Origin: a virus
Virus record (IMG/VR): IMGVR_UViG_3300046007_009626
Coordinates: 1-21,561 of that record
DNA: 21,561 nucleotides
Reading direction: 5' to 3' (one strand)
Positions 1 to 6,291 of this stretch are shown here, one piece after another. Positions within the stretch are counted from its first letter, which is position 1, and each line of letters opens with the position of its first letter. The position numbers were made by a program, and so were the translations under genes. The notes under the pieces are model-generated. The model saw nothing but the letters and a program-made list of their open reading frames with translations. It did no database searches and was not told the origin of the DNA.

Positions 1-510
1 GCAGTTGCACCAGCCAAAGCAGGTTTATTTGATAGTAATTGTAAAAAAATCATCTTAACCACCGACCAAGACTTAATCAAAGATGGTGTTCAAGCTATTG
101 ATGATACTTTATTAGAATGGTTTGTAAAGAATCCAAGTTGTGAGAAAGTTGAGGTTGAAGAAGTAAAATGCACAGGGCAATGTTGGAAATTTATTGAATC
201 TGATTACGAAGAAACTTGTTTAAGTGGTTGCGAAAAATTAGAATACAAAATCTTCATTCCACAAGGAGAAGATAAACAAGAAACACTTGAAGAAGCAGCA
301 GAAAAACAATGGGGAAAGTTAGCCATAATTAATGATAGAGCTGCCGTTATAGCGTTTAAAGCAGGTGCTAAATGGCAATCTGAAAGAATGTATAGTGAAG
401 AAGATATGCATAAAGCATATTGTGCAGGTAGTGACTTTGATATGTCTTGTTTAAAAGACGAACAATATTATATGTTTAAAAAATGGTTTGAACAATATAA
501 AAAGAAATAA
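1..510 (+). CDS. Hypothetical phage protein, 5'-truncated by the window edge
   Basis: An open frame enters from the left edge and runs for 169 codons to the TAA at 508-510, so the start is missing. The N-terminal visible part has 'LIKDGVQAIDDTLLEWFVKNPSCEKVEVEE', split here as LIKDGVQAIDDTLLEW followed by FVKNPSCEKVEVEE, then a Cys-containing stretch (CTGQCW, CLSGCEK). This arrangement is common in hypothetical proteins of Bacteroidetes phages (recalled, not searched). The C-terminal 80 residues (ETLEEAAEK ... FKAGAKWQSERMYSEEDMHKAY ... WFEQYKKK) are clearly paralogous to the next gene. It ends 1 nt before the next ATG, so the two are probably co-transcribed and translationally coupled. No enzymatic motif was seen and the function is unknown. 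Confidence 0.8.
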   Translation, partial: AVAPAKAGLFDSNCKKIILTTDQDLIKDGVQAIDDTLLEWFVKNPSCEKVEVEEVKCTGQCWKFIESDYEETCLSGCEKLEYKIFIPQGEDKQETLEEAAEKQWGKLAIINDRAAVIAFKAGAKWQSERMYSEEDMHKAYCAGSDFDMSCLKDEQYYMFKKWFEQYKKK

Positions 511-511
511 C

Positions 512-781
512 ATGGAACAAGAAACAATTGAAGAAGCCGCTAAAAGAATATATCCAATTAATATTGTAGTGGATTATGATACAAATGAAGATATAAGAAA
601 TATTTGGATTGAAGGTGCTAAATGGCAAGCAGAGAGAATGTATAGTGAAGAAGAAGTTTATAAATTACTATTAAAACATCAATCTGATTATAGAAGCTCT
701 GTAAGAAATTCATATCCGTTAACTTGGAGTTTTGATATTAAAACCTGGTTTGACCAAAATAAAAAGAAATCGGTTGTTTAA
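512..781 (+). CDS. Small hypothetical protein, paralogue of the preceding C-terminal domain
   Basis: An 89-aa protein. The ATG at 512 was chosen over an upstream non-ATG extension because it follows the previous stop by 1 nt and begins MEQETIEEAAKR, which aligns with ETLEEAAEKQ of the preceding protein. The shared blocks are, in order, E-T-(I/L)-E-E-A-A, then GAKWQAERMYSEEEV, then a terminal W-F-(D/E)-Q-x-KKK. This gene is therefore a stand-alone version of the domain at the C terminus of the upstream protein, which suggests a local duplication. No known catalytic motif or membrane segment is visible. The TTG of the promoter for the next gene (774-776) lies inside its last codons. Function unknown. 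Confidence 0.75.
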   Translation: MEQETIEEAAKRIYPINIVVDYDTNEDIRNIWIEGAKWQAERMYSEEEVYKLLLKHQSDYRSSVRNSYPLTWSFDIKTWFDQNKKKSVV

Positions 782-804
782 TTGAAATAAATATCTTATC
801 TTTA
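774..804 (+). promoter_or_regulatory. Bacteroidetes-type promoter upstream of the tandem paralogues
   Basis: TTG at 774-776 and TATCTTTA at 797-804. The G is 21 nt before the first T of the box, the same geometry as seven other sites in the window. The next ATG is at 824, which leaves a short leader of roughly 15-20 nt. Confidence 0.65.
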
Positions 805-823
805 AGTATAATAATAAAAGAAA

Positions 824-1219
824 ATGAACAAAGAATTTATACCTTACGAACAAGCATTAGCTTTAAAAGAATTGAGTTTTGATGAACCTTGTTTTAAAGG
901 TTATACTGAAGAATATAAAACTCTTATTGCTTTTAGTAACACTCATACAAACACAAGTGTCAGAAACACTTTACCAACTAAACCTTTTACTGCACCGCTT
1001 TATCAACAAGCATTTAGATGGTTTAGAGAGAAGTATGGATTATTTGTAGCTCCAAATGCTATTTCATATGAAAATGGTCCTTATTTATGGTTTTTTGAAG
1101 TAAACTCCACAATATTATCATTTGGAATTGATTTAGGAGAAACTGATGATTTTGAAAATTACGAAGAAGCAGAACTTGCATGTTTAATTAAATTAATTGA
1201 AATAGTAAAAAATAAATAA
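824..1219 (+). CDS. Tandem paralogue 1, 'EFIPYEQALALKEL' family
   Basis: A 131-aa protein and the first of three consecutive paralogues. Conserved blocks shared by all three are the N-terminal MNKEFIPYEQALALKEL plus FDEPCF (residues 1-25), a central A-P-x-Y-x-Q-A-F-x-W-F-R-E-K-Y block, and a C-terminal E-A-E-L-A-C-L-I-K-L-I-E-I-V-K-N-K. The parts between the blocks diverge strongly, which fits a conserved scaffold around a variable surface. Proteins with this N terminus are frequent in Bacteroidetes phages and plasmids (recalled, not searched) and have no assigned function that I know. The gene follows a promoter at 774-804 and sits 1 nt upstream of the next copy. Confidence 0.8.
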   Translation: MNKEFIPYEQALALKELSFDEPCFKGYTEEYKTLIAFSNTHTNTSVRNTLPTKPFTAPLYQQAFRWFREKYGLFVAPNAISYENGPYLWFFEVNSTILSFGIDLGETDDFENYEEAELACLIKLIEIVKNK

Positions 1220-1220
1220 T

Positions 1221-1589
1221 ATGAACAAAGAATTTATACCATACGAACAAGCATTAGCTTTAAAAAAGTTAGGGTTTGATGAGCCTTGTTTTGGGGCTTT
1301 TATTGGTAAAGAATTTAAGTTTTTTGATTTTTCAAATGATTTAAATGGCTACGTTAATGATAAAAATCTAATAATTGGCGCACCACTTTACCAACAAGCA
1401 TTTAGATGGTTTAGAGAGAAGTATGATTTATTTGGAGTTGTAGAAGGAAAAGGATATGACTACAAAAGATATTACGTTTATAGTATTAATGGTAAATGGC
1501 ATCCATCTCAACCTGTGTTAGATACATACGAAGAAGCAGAACTCGCTTGTTTAATTAAATTAATAGAAATTGTAAAAAATAATGAATAA
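1221..1589 (+). CDS. Tandem paralogue 2, 'EFIPYEQALALKEL' family
   Basis: A 122-aa protein starting at ATG 1221, 1 nt after the previous stop. It keeps the three conserved blocks (MNKEFIPYEQALALKKL-GFDEPCF, APLYQQAFRWFREKYDL, YEEAELACLIKLIEIVKNN). The segments between blocks differ from both neighbours: residues about 26-50 and 70-103 have almost no identity to paralogue 1. The end overlaps the third copy by 8 bp, so the three genes form a translationally coupled cassette. The DNA coding the N-terminal block is nearly identical among copies, which indicates recent duplication or gene conversion. Function unknown. Confidence 0.8.
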   Translation: MNKEFIPYEQALALKKLGFDEPCFGAFIGKEFKFFDFSNDLNGYVNDKNLIIGAPLYQQAFRWFREKYDLFGVVEGKGYDYKRYYVYSINGKWHPSQPVLDTYEEAELACLIKLIEIVKNNE

Positions 1590-1965
1590 AGAATTTATAC
1601 CTTACGAACAAGCATTAGCTTTAAAAGAATTAGGGTTTGATGAGCCTTGTTTTGGATACTATCCTAACAACGAGTTTCAATTTTTTGCTGACGTAAGAAG
1701 TTGCAATACTAATTCAGAATTTGGTTTTTACCCGACTGCACCAACCTACTCACAAGCCTTTCAATGGTTTAGAGAGAAGTATAATCTGATACCCGCTATG
1801 CAATCTATAGTAGATGAAAAGGTAGGGCTTAGATTTTACTATTCAATAGAAAAATATGGCGATAATTGGGAGGATATAGTACCAAATAGTGAGCTATATA
1901 CTAAGTATGGAAAAGCAGAACTTGCTTGTTTAATTAAATTAATAGAAATAGTAAAAAATAAATGA
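1582..1965 (+). CDS. Tandem paralogue 3, 'EFIPYEQALALKEL' family
   Basis: A 127-aa protein starting at ATG 1582 inside the end of paralogue 2 (8-bp overlap). The same three blocks are present (MNKEFIPYEQALALKEL-GFDEPCFGYY, APTYSQAFQWFREKYNL, KAELACLIKLIEIVKNK). The central block is the most divergent of the three copies (SQAFQW instead of QQAFRW). The stop overlaps the next gene's start as ATGA (1962-1965). No enzymatic signature, signal peptide or membrane helix was seen. Function unknown. The expansion of one family within 1.1 kb suggests dosage or diversification pressure, as in anti-defence arrays, but that is inference only. Confidence 0.8.
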   Translation: MNKEFIPYEQALALKELGFDEPCFGYYPNNEFQFFADVRSCNTNSEFGFYPTAPTYSQAFQWFREKYNLIPAMQSIVDEKVGLRFYYSIEKYGDNWEDIVPNSELYTKYGKAELACLIKLIEIVKNK

Positions 1966-2261
1966 AAACAATAACATTCCAAATATCAAATGAGGCTTTT
2001 GAACTATTACAAAAAATAGGTAATGGTACTGCTGAATATCGTGACACTGAATATAATACATTAGAGGATTTTAAAAATTCTGACAAATATAAAACAGGTT
2101 TAAGAACTGAAGAATGGTTTTTAAATAGAAATTTTAATGGTACTTACCATTTGATTGATGAATTGTCGAGTTATGGATTAGTAGATTCAGATAGAATGAG
2201 TTGGCATCTTACTTATATATTAACGGATTTAGGTAAACAAGCATTAAAACAAATAAAATGA
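1962..2261 (+). CDS. Hypothetical protein, possible small winged-helix protein
   Basis: A 99-aa protein that starts with an ATGA overlap to the preceding gene. The N terminus MKTITFQISNEAFELLQKI has a strand-helix look. The C terminus (LIDELSSYGLVDS ... WHLTYILTDLGKQALKQIK) resembles the end of winged-helix repressors, in which a wing (LTYILTDLG) follows a helix containing 'LSSYGLV'. The resemblance is weak and there is no clear recognition helix, so DNA binding is a guess. No homologue was recognised with confidence. Confidence 0.65.
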   Translation: MKTITFQISNEAFELLQKIGNGTAEYRDTEYNTLEDFKNSDKYKTGLRTEEWFLNRNFNGTYHLIDELSSYGLVDSDRMSWHLTYILTDLGKQALKQIK

Positions 2262-2276
2262 AAAGACCGAATAAAT

Positions 2277-3404
2277 ATGGAAAATAATAATAGTGTTTGC
2301 TACATAGCAAAAATTGATGAAATTAAAGTAATACCCGGAGCAGATAATATCGAGCAAGCAGTTATCGGCGGATGGAATTGTATTATTCAAAAGAACCAAT
2401 ACGCCGAAGGTGATTTAGTTATAGTTGCAACAACCGATGCAGTTATACCTCAGGAATTATCAGATGCAATGAACGTAACTAATTACTTACGTAAAGGTGG
2501 GCGTGTGCGTACTGTTAAATTAAGAGGTGTTTATTCTGAGTGTTTGATTATCCCTTTAAAATATATTCCATTTATGGAAAACTATTATGAAGGTAAGGAT
2601 ATGATGTATGCAATGAATATTTATAAATACGAACCACCTGCAATACAAGTACAATTAGCTTCAGGTCGTAAAGTTAAGTACCATCAAAATCCAAACTTTA
2701 CAGTATACTATAAGTTCCCTAACTTTAAAAACGTTAAAGGAATGTTTACTGAAGAAGATGAGGTTCAAATCACTCGTAAACTTCATGGTACTAATGCTCG
2801 TTATGGTATTGTAAAGAAAAGAAATTTATCTTTATGGGATAAGGTTAAAAAATTCTTTGGTATTGCAGATCAGTGGATTGAATACGAATACGTATATGGG
2901 TCTCATAACGTAGAAAAAGGGTCAGATTCGCAAGGGTTTTATGATACCGATGTGTGGAGAACAATAGCCGAAAGCTATGATATTAAAAATAAATTATGGT
3001 CATATGCTAAAACATATGGTCCCGATGTTATTGGAAGCGGAATTATATTGTATGGTGAAATTTGCGGCCCTGGTATTCAAAAGAACTATGATTATGGTTT
3101 AAATAAAATAGAATTCCTAGGATTTGACTTTGTTGAAAATGGTAAGTATTTAGACACTTGGTCTACTGCTCACGTTATTGTTGATAGACTTAATTTACCT
3201 CATGTACCTGAACTATATGTTGGTATGTGGTCTCAAGAAATACAAGATAAATATACATTTAATAATTTTATTGAAGGCTCTAAAGTGCCTCAAGAAGGTA
3301 TCGTTATTAAAGATGTAAGTGGCGAGCGTAGTAAGATAGCGAAGGTAATTAACCCGGACTACCTAATATACGGCGAAAAGCATAATGTAGGAGATAGTCA
3401 TTAA
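2277..3404 (+). CDS. RNA ligase, DraRnl/Rnl5-like (DRB0094 family)
   Basis: A 375-aa ATP-dependent RNA ligase of the covalent nucleotidyltransferase superfamily. Residues 1-100 form the N-terminal OB-like module seen in Deinococcus RNA ligase (KVIPGADNIEQAVIGGW, EGDLVIVATTDAVIPQEL, GRVRTVKLRGVYSECLIIPL). The nucleotidyltransferase domain follows, with motif I TRKLHGTN and predicted AMP-accepting Lys168, motif III-like LYGEICG (258-264), motif IV EGIVIKD (340-346) and motif V KIAKVIN (Lys353, Lys356). All key motifs look intact, so the enzyme should be active. Family enzymes seal 3'-OH/5'-PO4 nicks in duplexes containing RNA. Just upstream of a tRNA and tmRNA island, a plausible role is repair of RNAs cut by host defence nucleases (inference). 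The start ATG at 2277 sits 15 nt after the previous stop, with no Shine-Dalgarno. Confidence 0.88.
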   Translation: MENNNSVCYIAKIDEIKVIPGADNIEQAVIGGWNCIIQKNQYAEGDLVIVATTDAVIPQELSDAMNVTNYLRKGGRVRTVKLRGVYSECLIIPLKYIPFMENYYEGKDMMYAMNIYKYEPPAIQVQLASGRKVKYHQNPNFTVYYKFPNFKNVKGMFTEEDEVQITRKLHGTNARYGIVKKRNLSLWDKVKKFFGIADQWIEYEYVYGSHNVEKGSDSQGFYDTDVWRTIAESYDIKNKLWSYAKTYGPDVIGSGIILYGEICGPGIQKNYDYGLNKIEFLGFDFVENGKYLDTWSTAHVIVDRLNLPHVPELYVGMWSQEIQDKYTFNNFIEGSKVPQEGIVIKDVSGERSKIAKVINPDYLIYGEKHNVGDSH

Positions 3405-3405
3405 G

Positions 3406-3948
3406 ATGATAAAGCAATCGTTCGTTAACGCTCATAATATACACTTATATATTAAGGTTCCTGATCATTTATGGTATACTGCTACACATTATACGCACGT
3501 ACCTAGTAAAGACCCAGAATATCCTTATTTTGCAAACGAACAGCGATATGGATGGATGGATGTTGTTTATTTAACTGACCCTATTATAGACGCATCTGGC
3601 GGATTTCGTGACCCAGAATGGATCTATATATTAGTTAATAAATCTATGCCTGGTATGGTTAAAATTGGACTAACTACAACATCTGTTACGCAGCGTGTTA
3701 AAGAAATAAACAGTGCTACTGGCGTTCCTACTCCTTGGCTCTCTGTTTACCAATTTAAATGTTATGGTTCTAGATATTTAGAAAAAGAAGTTCATGAATA
3801 TTTGTCTACTTATAGGGTAGCATCTAATCGAGAAATGTTTGCTGTCACATCGACACATGCCCAAGAAGTTATTGAAAAGTTAGGCGACCCGTATACAAAT
3901 ATTTTTTATGATGAACAAATAAAATCTAAAAAAGATTTGGAAATTTAA
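3406..3948 (+). CDS. T5orf172/MUG113-type GIY-YIG-like protein
   Basis: A 180-aa protein. Residues 1-68 are an unassigned N-terminal region rich in Tyr and Trp. Residues 71-160 match the T5orf172/MUG113 branch of the GIY-YIG superfamily: WIYILVNKSMPGMVKIGLTT supplies the two Tyr/Gly strand motifs in their relaxed 'YIL ... VKIG' form. Arg97 follows in TQRVKEIN, SATGVPTPW is the family signature loop, Glu126-Glu128 fall in YLEKEVHEYL, and NREMF (141-145) is the usual end motif. The presence of Tyr, Arg and Glu means nuclease chemistry is possible, but many family members are of unknown activity. It starts 1 nt after the RNA ligase stop, so the two are likely co-expressed. A free-standing homing endonuclease is an alternative reading. 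Confidence 0.75.
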   Translation: MIKQSFVNAHNIHLYIKVPDHLWYTATHYTHVPSKDPEYPYFANEQRYGWMDVVYLTDPIIDASGGFRDPEWIYILVNKSMPGMVKIGLTTTSVTQRVKEINSATGVPTPWLSVYQFKCYGSRYLEKEVHEYLSTYRVASNREMFAVTSTHAQEVIEKLGDPYTNIFYDEQIKSKKDLEI

Positions 3949-3967
3949 AATGTTTTAATTATCTTTA
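3936..3967 (+). promoter_or_regulatory. Bacteroidetes-type promoter for a leaderless gene
   Basis: TTTG at 3936-3939 and TATCTTTA at 3960-3967, with the standard 21-nt offset. The ATG of the zinc-finger gene begins 12 nt after the first base of the box, at the expected transcription start, so the mRNA is predicted to be leaderless. The -33 element lies inside the last codons of the preceding gene. Confidence 0.6.
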
Positions 3968-3971
3968 TGAT

Positions 3972-4190
3972 ATGGAAATAATTAGATATTGCAGTATATG
4001 TAATGAACGTATACCTCAGGGAAGATTAAAAGCTATCCCTTCAACTAAAACTTGCACTAATCATAGTAATGAGTTTAGATATGCAGGGAGAATGGTTATA
4101 CATCATAAAACAGGCAATGAAATTGAAATCTACAGAGATAAAAATATTGCTAAAGAAATGTTTAGATTAGATAGCACTAAAGGAAGATAA
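3972..4190 (+). CDS. Small DksA/TraR-like zinc-finger protein
   Basis: A 72-aa protein. Residues 6-33 (YCSICNERIPQGRLKAIPS followed by TKTCTNHSN) follow the DksA/TraR C4-finger layout C-x2-C-x(n)-R-L-x-A-x-P-x(n)-C-x2-C, except that the last ligand is His instead of Cys (C-T-N-H). The coiled-coil half of true DksA is absent, so this is a finger-only protein such as occurs in many phages. It may bind RNA polymerase or nucleic acid, but this is inferred from family resemblance. The promoter at 3936-3967 places the start codon at the predicted transcription start. Confidence 0.65.
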   Translation: MEIIRYCSICNERIPQGRLKAIPSTKTCTNHSNEFRYAGRMVIHHKTGNEIEIYRDKNIAKEMFRLDSTKGR

Positions 4191-4194
4191 AAAT

Positions 4195-4521
4195 ATGAAA
4201 AATACAACAACAAGTAAAAATCCGGTTACTAACACTAGTAAGCCAAAAATCGCAGAGCCTGGTCAATTTCAAACAGATTACCAAGGTCGTATTATTAACA
4301 ACAGATGCCATGGTATAGATGCTTCTGCATATTCTTTTGAAACGTTATATAAAAAGACGCCGGAAGAAAAAATAATGCTGAAAAAAGAAATTTCTAAGTA
4401 CAATCAAATTATGAAAATGTATTATGGAGATAATTGGAGATCGCGTAAAGGAAGAAGTAAAGTGACCAATGTGCCAGTTAGCATTAATAAACAAACAGGT
4501 AAATTCGAATTAATCAATTAA
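4195..4521 (+). CDS. Hypothetical protein
   Basis: A 108-aa basic protein with a low-complexity Thr/Ser/Asn/Lys-rich N terminus (residues 1-20), a middle GQFQTDYQGRIINNRCHG and a charged helix (TPEEKIMLKKEISKYNQIMKMYYG), then NWRSRKGRSK. I do not recognise a family. It starts 4 nt after the zinc-finger gene stop and is therefore probably in the same transcript. The basic patches could suit nucleic-acid binding, but nothing diagnostic is present. Confidence 0.65.
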   Translation: MKNTTTSKNPVTNTSKPKIAEPGQFQTDYQGRIINNRCHGIDASAYSFETLYKKTPEEKIMLKKEISKYNQIMKMYYGDNWRSRKGRSKVTNVPVSINKQTGKFELIN

Positions 4522-4531
4522 TCAATAAATT

Positions 4532-4774
4532 ATGTTTTATACAGCAAAAGTAGTTGTCGAGTTTGACACAGACAACGGAAAGACAAAAAAAGTAAGCGAA
4601 ACTTATTTAGTTCAAGCAACTTCAGTGACTCATGCAGAGTCTATTGTTCACAGAGAATTTTCTAAAGAACAAAGAGATTTTGAAGTTAAATCAGTAACGC
4701 AATCTAGATATATAGATGTATTCTTTGTAAATTCTCAAAAAAATACTTCTAATACATTAAATACTGAAGACTAA
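4532..4774 (+). CDS. DUF4494-like small protein
   Basis: An 80-aa protein. The pattern YTAKVVVEFDTDNGKTKKVSE, then TYLVQATSVTHAES, then DFEVKSVTQSRYIDVFF is the layout I associate with DUF4494: a short protein with an N-terminal strand pair, 'ETYLVxAxSxTxAE' and 'FEVKSIxxxxYxEIF'. This family occurs in Bacteroidetes and their phages and its function is unknown. The stop overlaps the next start (TAATG, 4772-4776), which implies translational coupling. Confidence 0.65.
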   Translation: MFYTAKVVVEFDTDNGKTKKVSETYLVQATSVTHAESIVHREFSKEQRDFEVKSVTQSRYIDVFFVNSQKNTSNTLNTED

Positions 4775-5076
4775 TGGCCAAAGTAAGGAAAAATCATTAT
4801 CGAGTAGGCCAGACAATTTGTTTTATTTGGTCCGGAGTTAAAAAATTAGGCTCTATAGAAGAGCGCAGACCAAAGAACAAAAAAATATTTTATAATGTTC
4901 GAGGTGAAGATGGCAAGTTATATGAAAATCTGTATGTAGATGATTCTATGATCGCAGCAATATTATCATTAGAAACTAAAATTGTTGAAGCATCATTTAA
5001 AAAGAAATTAGGAAAAAAAGCTGAAGTGCTTGAAGTTCCTGAAGAATTTGAAAGTTTAGATGACGTAACAGAATAA
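4774..5076 (+). CDS. Hypothetical small basic protein
   Basis: A 100-aa protein that begins with MAKVRKNHYRVGQTICFIWSG (split at 20 residues: MAKVRKNHYRVGQTICFIWS, G). The N-terminal 55 residues look like a small beta-barrel (VGQTICFIWSG, KKLGSIEERRPK, FYNVRGEDGKLYENLYVDD), a pattern similar to SH3/KOW-type folds. The C terminus is helical and acidic. No assigned function. The tmRNA starts 11 nt after its stop, so any tmRNA promoter must lie within this gene's last codons. Confidence 0.65.
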   Translation: MAKVRKNHYRVGQTICFIWSGVKKLGSIEERRPKNKKIFYNVRGEDGKLYENLYVDDSMIAAILSLETKIVEASFKKKLGKKAEVLEVPEEFESLDDVTE

Positions 5077-5087
5077 TTATGTACCTA

Positions 5088-5466
5088 GGGGGTGAATGGA
5101 ATAGATTGGAGACAGAACGAATAGTAATCATGCAGTAGATGATATTGACCTACTTAAAAAACATATCAAGCTTTAACAGGCAAAAACAATACCATTAGCA
5201 ACGAGTCTAGGACTTTCGCTAATAACACTTTAGCTAGAATCATTTCATTAGTAAATGAAGAAGTAGCTATAGCTGCATAGTTTATAGTCTTAGTTTACTT
5301 GTATCAATAGACTTAAAACAGCAGGAAACAAGTTGGTGGAGAGTTAGCCTTTATCGGTTGGCCCTACTTGAGTATTACAAGTTATAGAAATACAAACCAA
5401 GCATGTAGTAAAGTTATTATTAAGTTATCTAGCAAGACAGGGGTTCGAATCCCCTCACCTCCACCA
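5088..5466 (+). ncRNA. ssrA: Transfer-messenger RNA (tmRNA), phage-encoded, long tag
   Basis: A 379-nt one-piece tmRNA. The 5' GGGGGTG (5088-5094) pairs with CACCTCC (5456-5462), giving the G3-U70 wobble that alanyl-tRNA synthetase recognises. The T arm is AGGGG-TTCGAAT-CCCCT, and ACCA is encoded at the 3' end. Two tag frames are possible near nt 92 of the RNA. The favoured one resumes at GGC (5179-5181), like the Gly resume codon of Bacteroidetes tmRNAs. It reads 33 codons, beginning GKNNTISNES and ending LVNEEVAIAA, before TAG at 5278. The -AIAA end resembles the usual -ALAA degron. A GCA at 5180 in another frame reads 17 codons ending LITL and lacks a degron. A later in-frame resume at GCT 5218 would give a 20-aa tag with the same end. 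No smpB is visible here, so host SmpB is presumably used. A poor -7-like box (5074-5081) precedes it. Confidence 0.93.
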
Positions 5467-5506
5467 AGTAAAAAGTTTTTTAAATATCAATAAATAATTT
5501 ATAAAA

Positions 5507-5538
5507 TTTGGTATTTTGAAAAATTTATTATATATTTA
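5507..5538 (+). promoter_or_regulatory. Bacteroidetes-type promoter at the start of the tRNA array
   Basis: TTTG at 5507-5510 and TATATTTA at 5531-5538, with the same 21-nt offset as the other sites. It precedes the tRNA-Met-like gene by about 50 nt and could drive that gene plus the small ORF at 5715, up to the terminator at 5877. Confidence 0.5.
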
Positions 5539-5588
5539 TATTAGAAGTTGAAATTGATATTTAAAGATTCAATCTCAAACATATATAT

Positions 5589-5660
5589 TGCGGGCGGGTG
5601 GTAAGGTATCACATGAGTCTCATAAGCTCATCAAACATGGTTCGATTCCATGGCGGCGCA
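5589..5660 (+). tRNA. tRNA-Met-like (CAU), acceptor stem degenerate
   Basis: The D arm is GTGG-TAAGGTA-TCAC (5598-5612), the anticodon loop CTCATAA (5619-5625) is on TGAGT/GCTCA, and the T arm is CATGG-TTCGATT-CCATG. The acceptor does not form 7 bp: only TTGCG/CGCAA (5588-5592 with 5657-5661) pairs. It is either a divergent tRNA-Met or tRNA-Ile (lysidine), or a decayed gene. Confidence 0.6.
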
Positions 5661-5714
5661 ACAATTTTAAAAAAATTCAATTAAAAACAAAAGTTACGAG
5701 ATATATATTATTAT

Positions 5715-5831
5715 ATGACACTGAGAAATATACATACATCATCATGCGGATTTAAATATCCCGTTAGCGGCCAAGAATTTTGGGCGCCGATTAATGATAT
5801 GTATAAAAGTATTTCCGAAAATCATATATAA
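5715..5831 (+). CDS. 38-aa small protein
   Basis: ATG 5715 to TAA 5829 encodes 38 residues: MTLRNIHTSSCGFKYPVSGQ followed by EFWAPINDMYKSISENHI. It contains ordinary, non-repetitive residues (CGFKYPVSG, EFWAPIND), unlike the AT-rich low-complexity products expected from noise, and a strong terminator follows 46 nt downstream. It has no Shine-Dalgarno, like most genes here. It sits alone between a tRNA-Met-like gene and the terminator. No family recognised. Confidence 0.45.
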   Translation: MTLRNIHTSSCGFKYPVSGQEFWAPINDMYKSISENHI

Positions 5832-5876
5832 TTAAGATTATTAAAAAATAGATTAAATCTTATAAATTTATATAAA

Positions 5877-5903
5877 CCTCGGACATTAAATCCGGGGTTT
5901 TTT
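5877..5903 (+). terminator. Rho-independent terminator
   Basis: A 7-bp stem CCTCGGA / TCCGGGG (one G-U pair) with loop CATTAAA, followed by six T's (5898-5903). It closes the unit containing the tRNA-Met-like gene and the 38-aa ORF. Confidence 0.85.
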
Positions 5904-5933
5904 ATTGTATATATGGGCTATCTTTAATCGTAT

Positions 5934-5962
5934 TTGGACTTATATTAGTTATATGATATAAT
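5934..5962 (+). promoter_or_regulatory. Possible promoter, sigma70-like spacing
   Basis: TTGGAC at 5934-5939, a 17-nt spacer and TATAAT at 5957-5962. This matches the classical sigma70 layout, while its TTTG also lies 21 nt upstream of the TA box as in the Bacteroidetes sites. The box lacks the TTTA half. In AT-rich DNA this may be chance. Confidence 0.3.
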
Positions 5963-6027
5963 ATACCTAAAAGAAATAAAGAGCGTATATGATCATTTAA
6001 ATAGGTATAAAAATAAATAAAAAAAGG

Positions 6028-6058
6028 TTGGATATTTGAAAAGAATCTCTTATCTTTA
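6028..6058 (+). promoter_or_regulatory. Bacteroidetes-type promoter of the first large tRNA block
   Basis: TTG at 6028-6030 (in TTGGATATTTGA) and TATCTTTAAGTATAATA from 6051. tRNA-Phe starts at 6076. The same extended sequence (TTxGGAxATxTGA ... TATCTTTAAGTATAATA) recurs at 7115-7146. Confidence 0.75.
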
Positions 6059-6075
6059 AGTATAATAAAAAATAA

Positions 6076-6149
6076 GCGGCTGGAGCAGGTGAGGTGTATT
6101 GCGCTGGTCTGAAAAACCAGAGAAATTGGGTCAGTACCAATCGGCCGCA
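6076..6149 (+). tRNA. tRNA-Phe (GAA)
   Basis: Acceptor GCGGCTG/CGGCCGC, anticodon stem CTGGT/ACCAG with loop CTGAAAA (GAA), A73, no encoded CCA. The T stem ATTGG/CCAAT is intact but the T loop is GTCAGTA, which lacks T54 and A58. Confidence 0.88.
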
Positions 6150-6160
6150 CAAAAAAATAA

Positions 6161-6232
6161 GTGGATATGGTGTTAACGGTAGCATCACGGTCTCCAAAAC
6201 CGCAGGTCAGGGTTCGAATCCTTGTATCCATG
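6161..6232 (+). tRNA. tRNA-Trp (CCA)
   Basis: Acceptor GTGGATA/TATCCAT (G1-U72), D stem GGTGT/GCATC with loop TAACGGTA, anticodon loop CTCCAAA (CCA), T arm CAGGG-TTCGAAT-CCTTG and the usual G73. Confidence 0.9.
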
Positions 6233-6239
6233 CAAAAAA

Positions 6240-6286
6240 ATCGTTTAAGCGATAGGAAATCGCAGGTAGGTTAAGCGATTCCTATC
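6240..6286 (+). other. Structured spacer: alternative hairpins between tRNA-Trp and tRNA-Asn
   Basis: GATAGGAAATCGC (6251-6263) pairs with GCGATTCCTATC (6275-6286) with one bulge, 12 bp in all. An alternative small hairpin ATCG-TTTAAG-CGAT (6240-6253) uses part of the same sequence, so the two folds exclude each other. No oligo-T follows, so it is not a terminator. Confidence 0.45.
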
Positions 6287-6291
6287 AAAAA

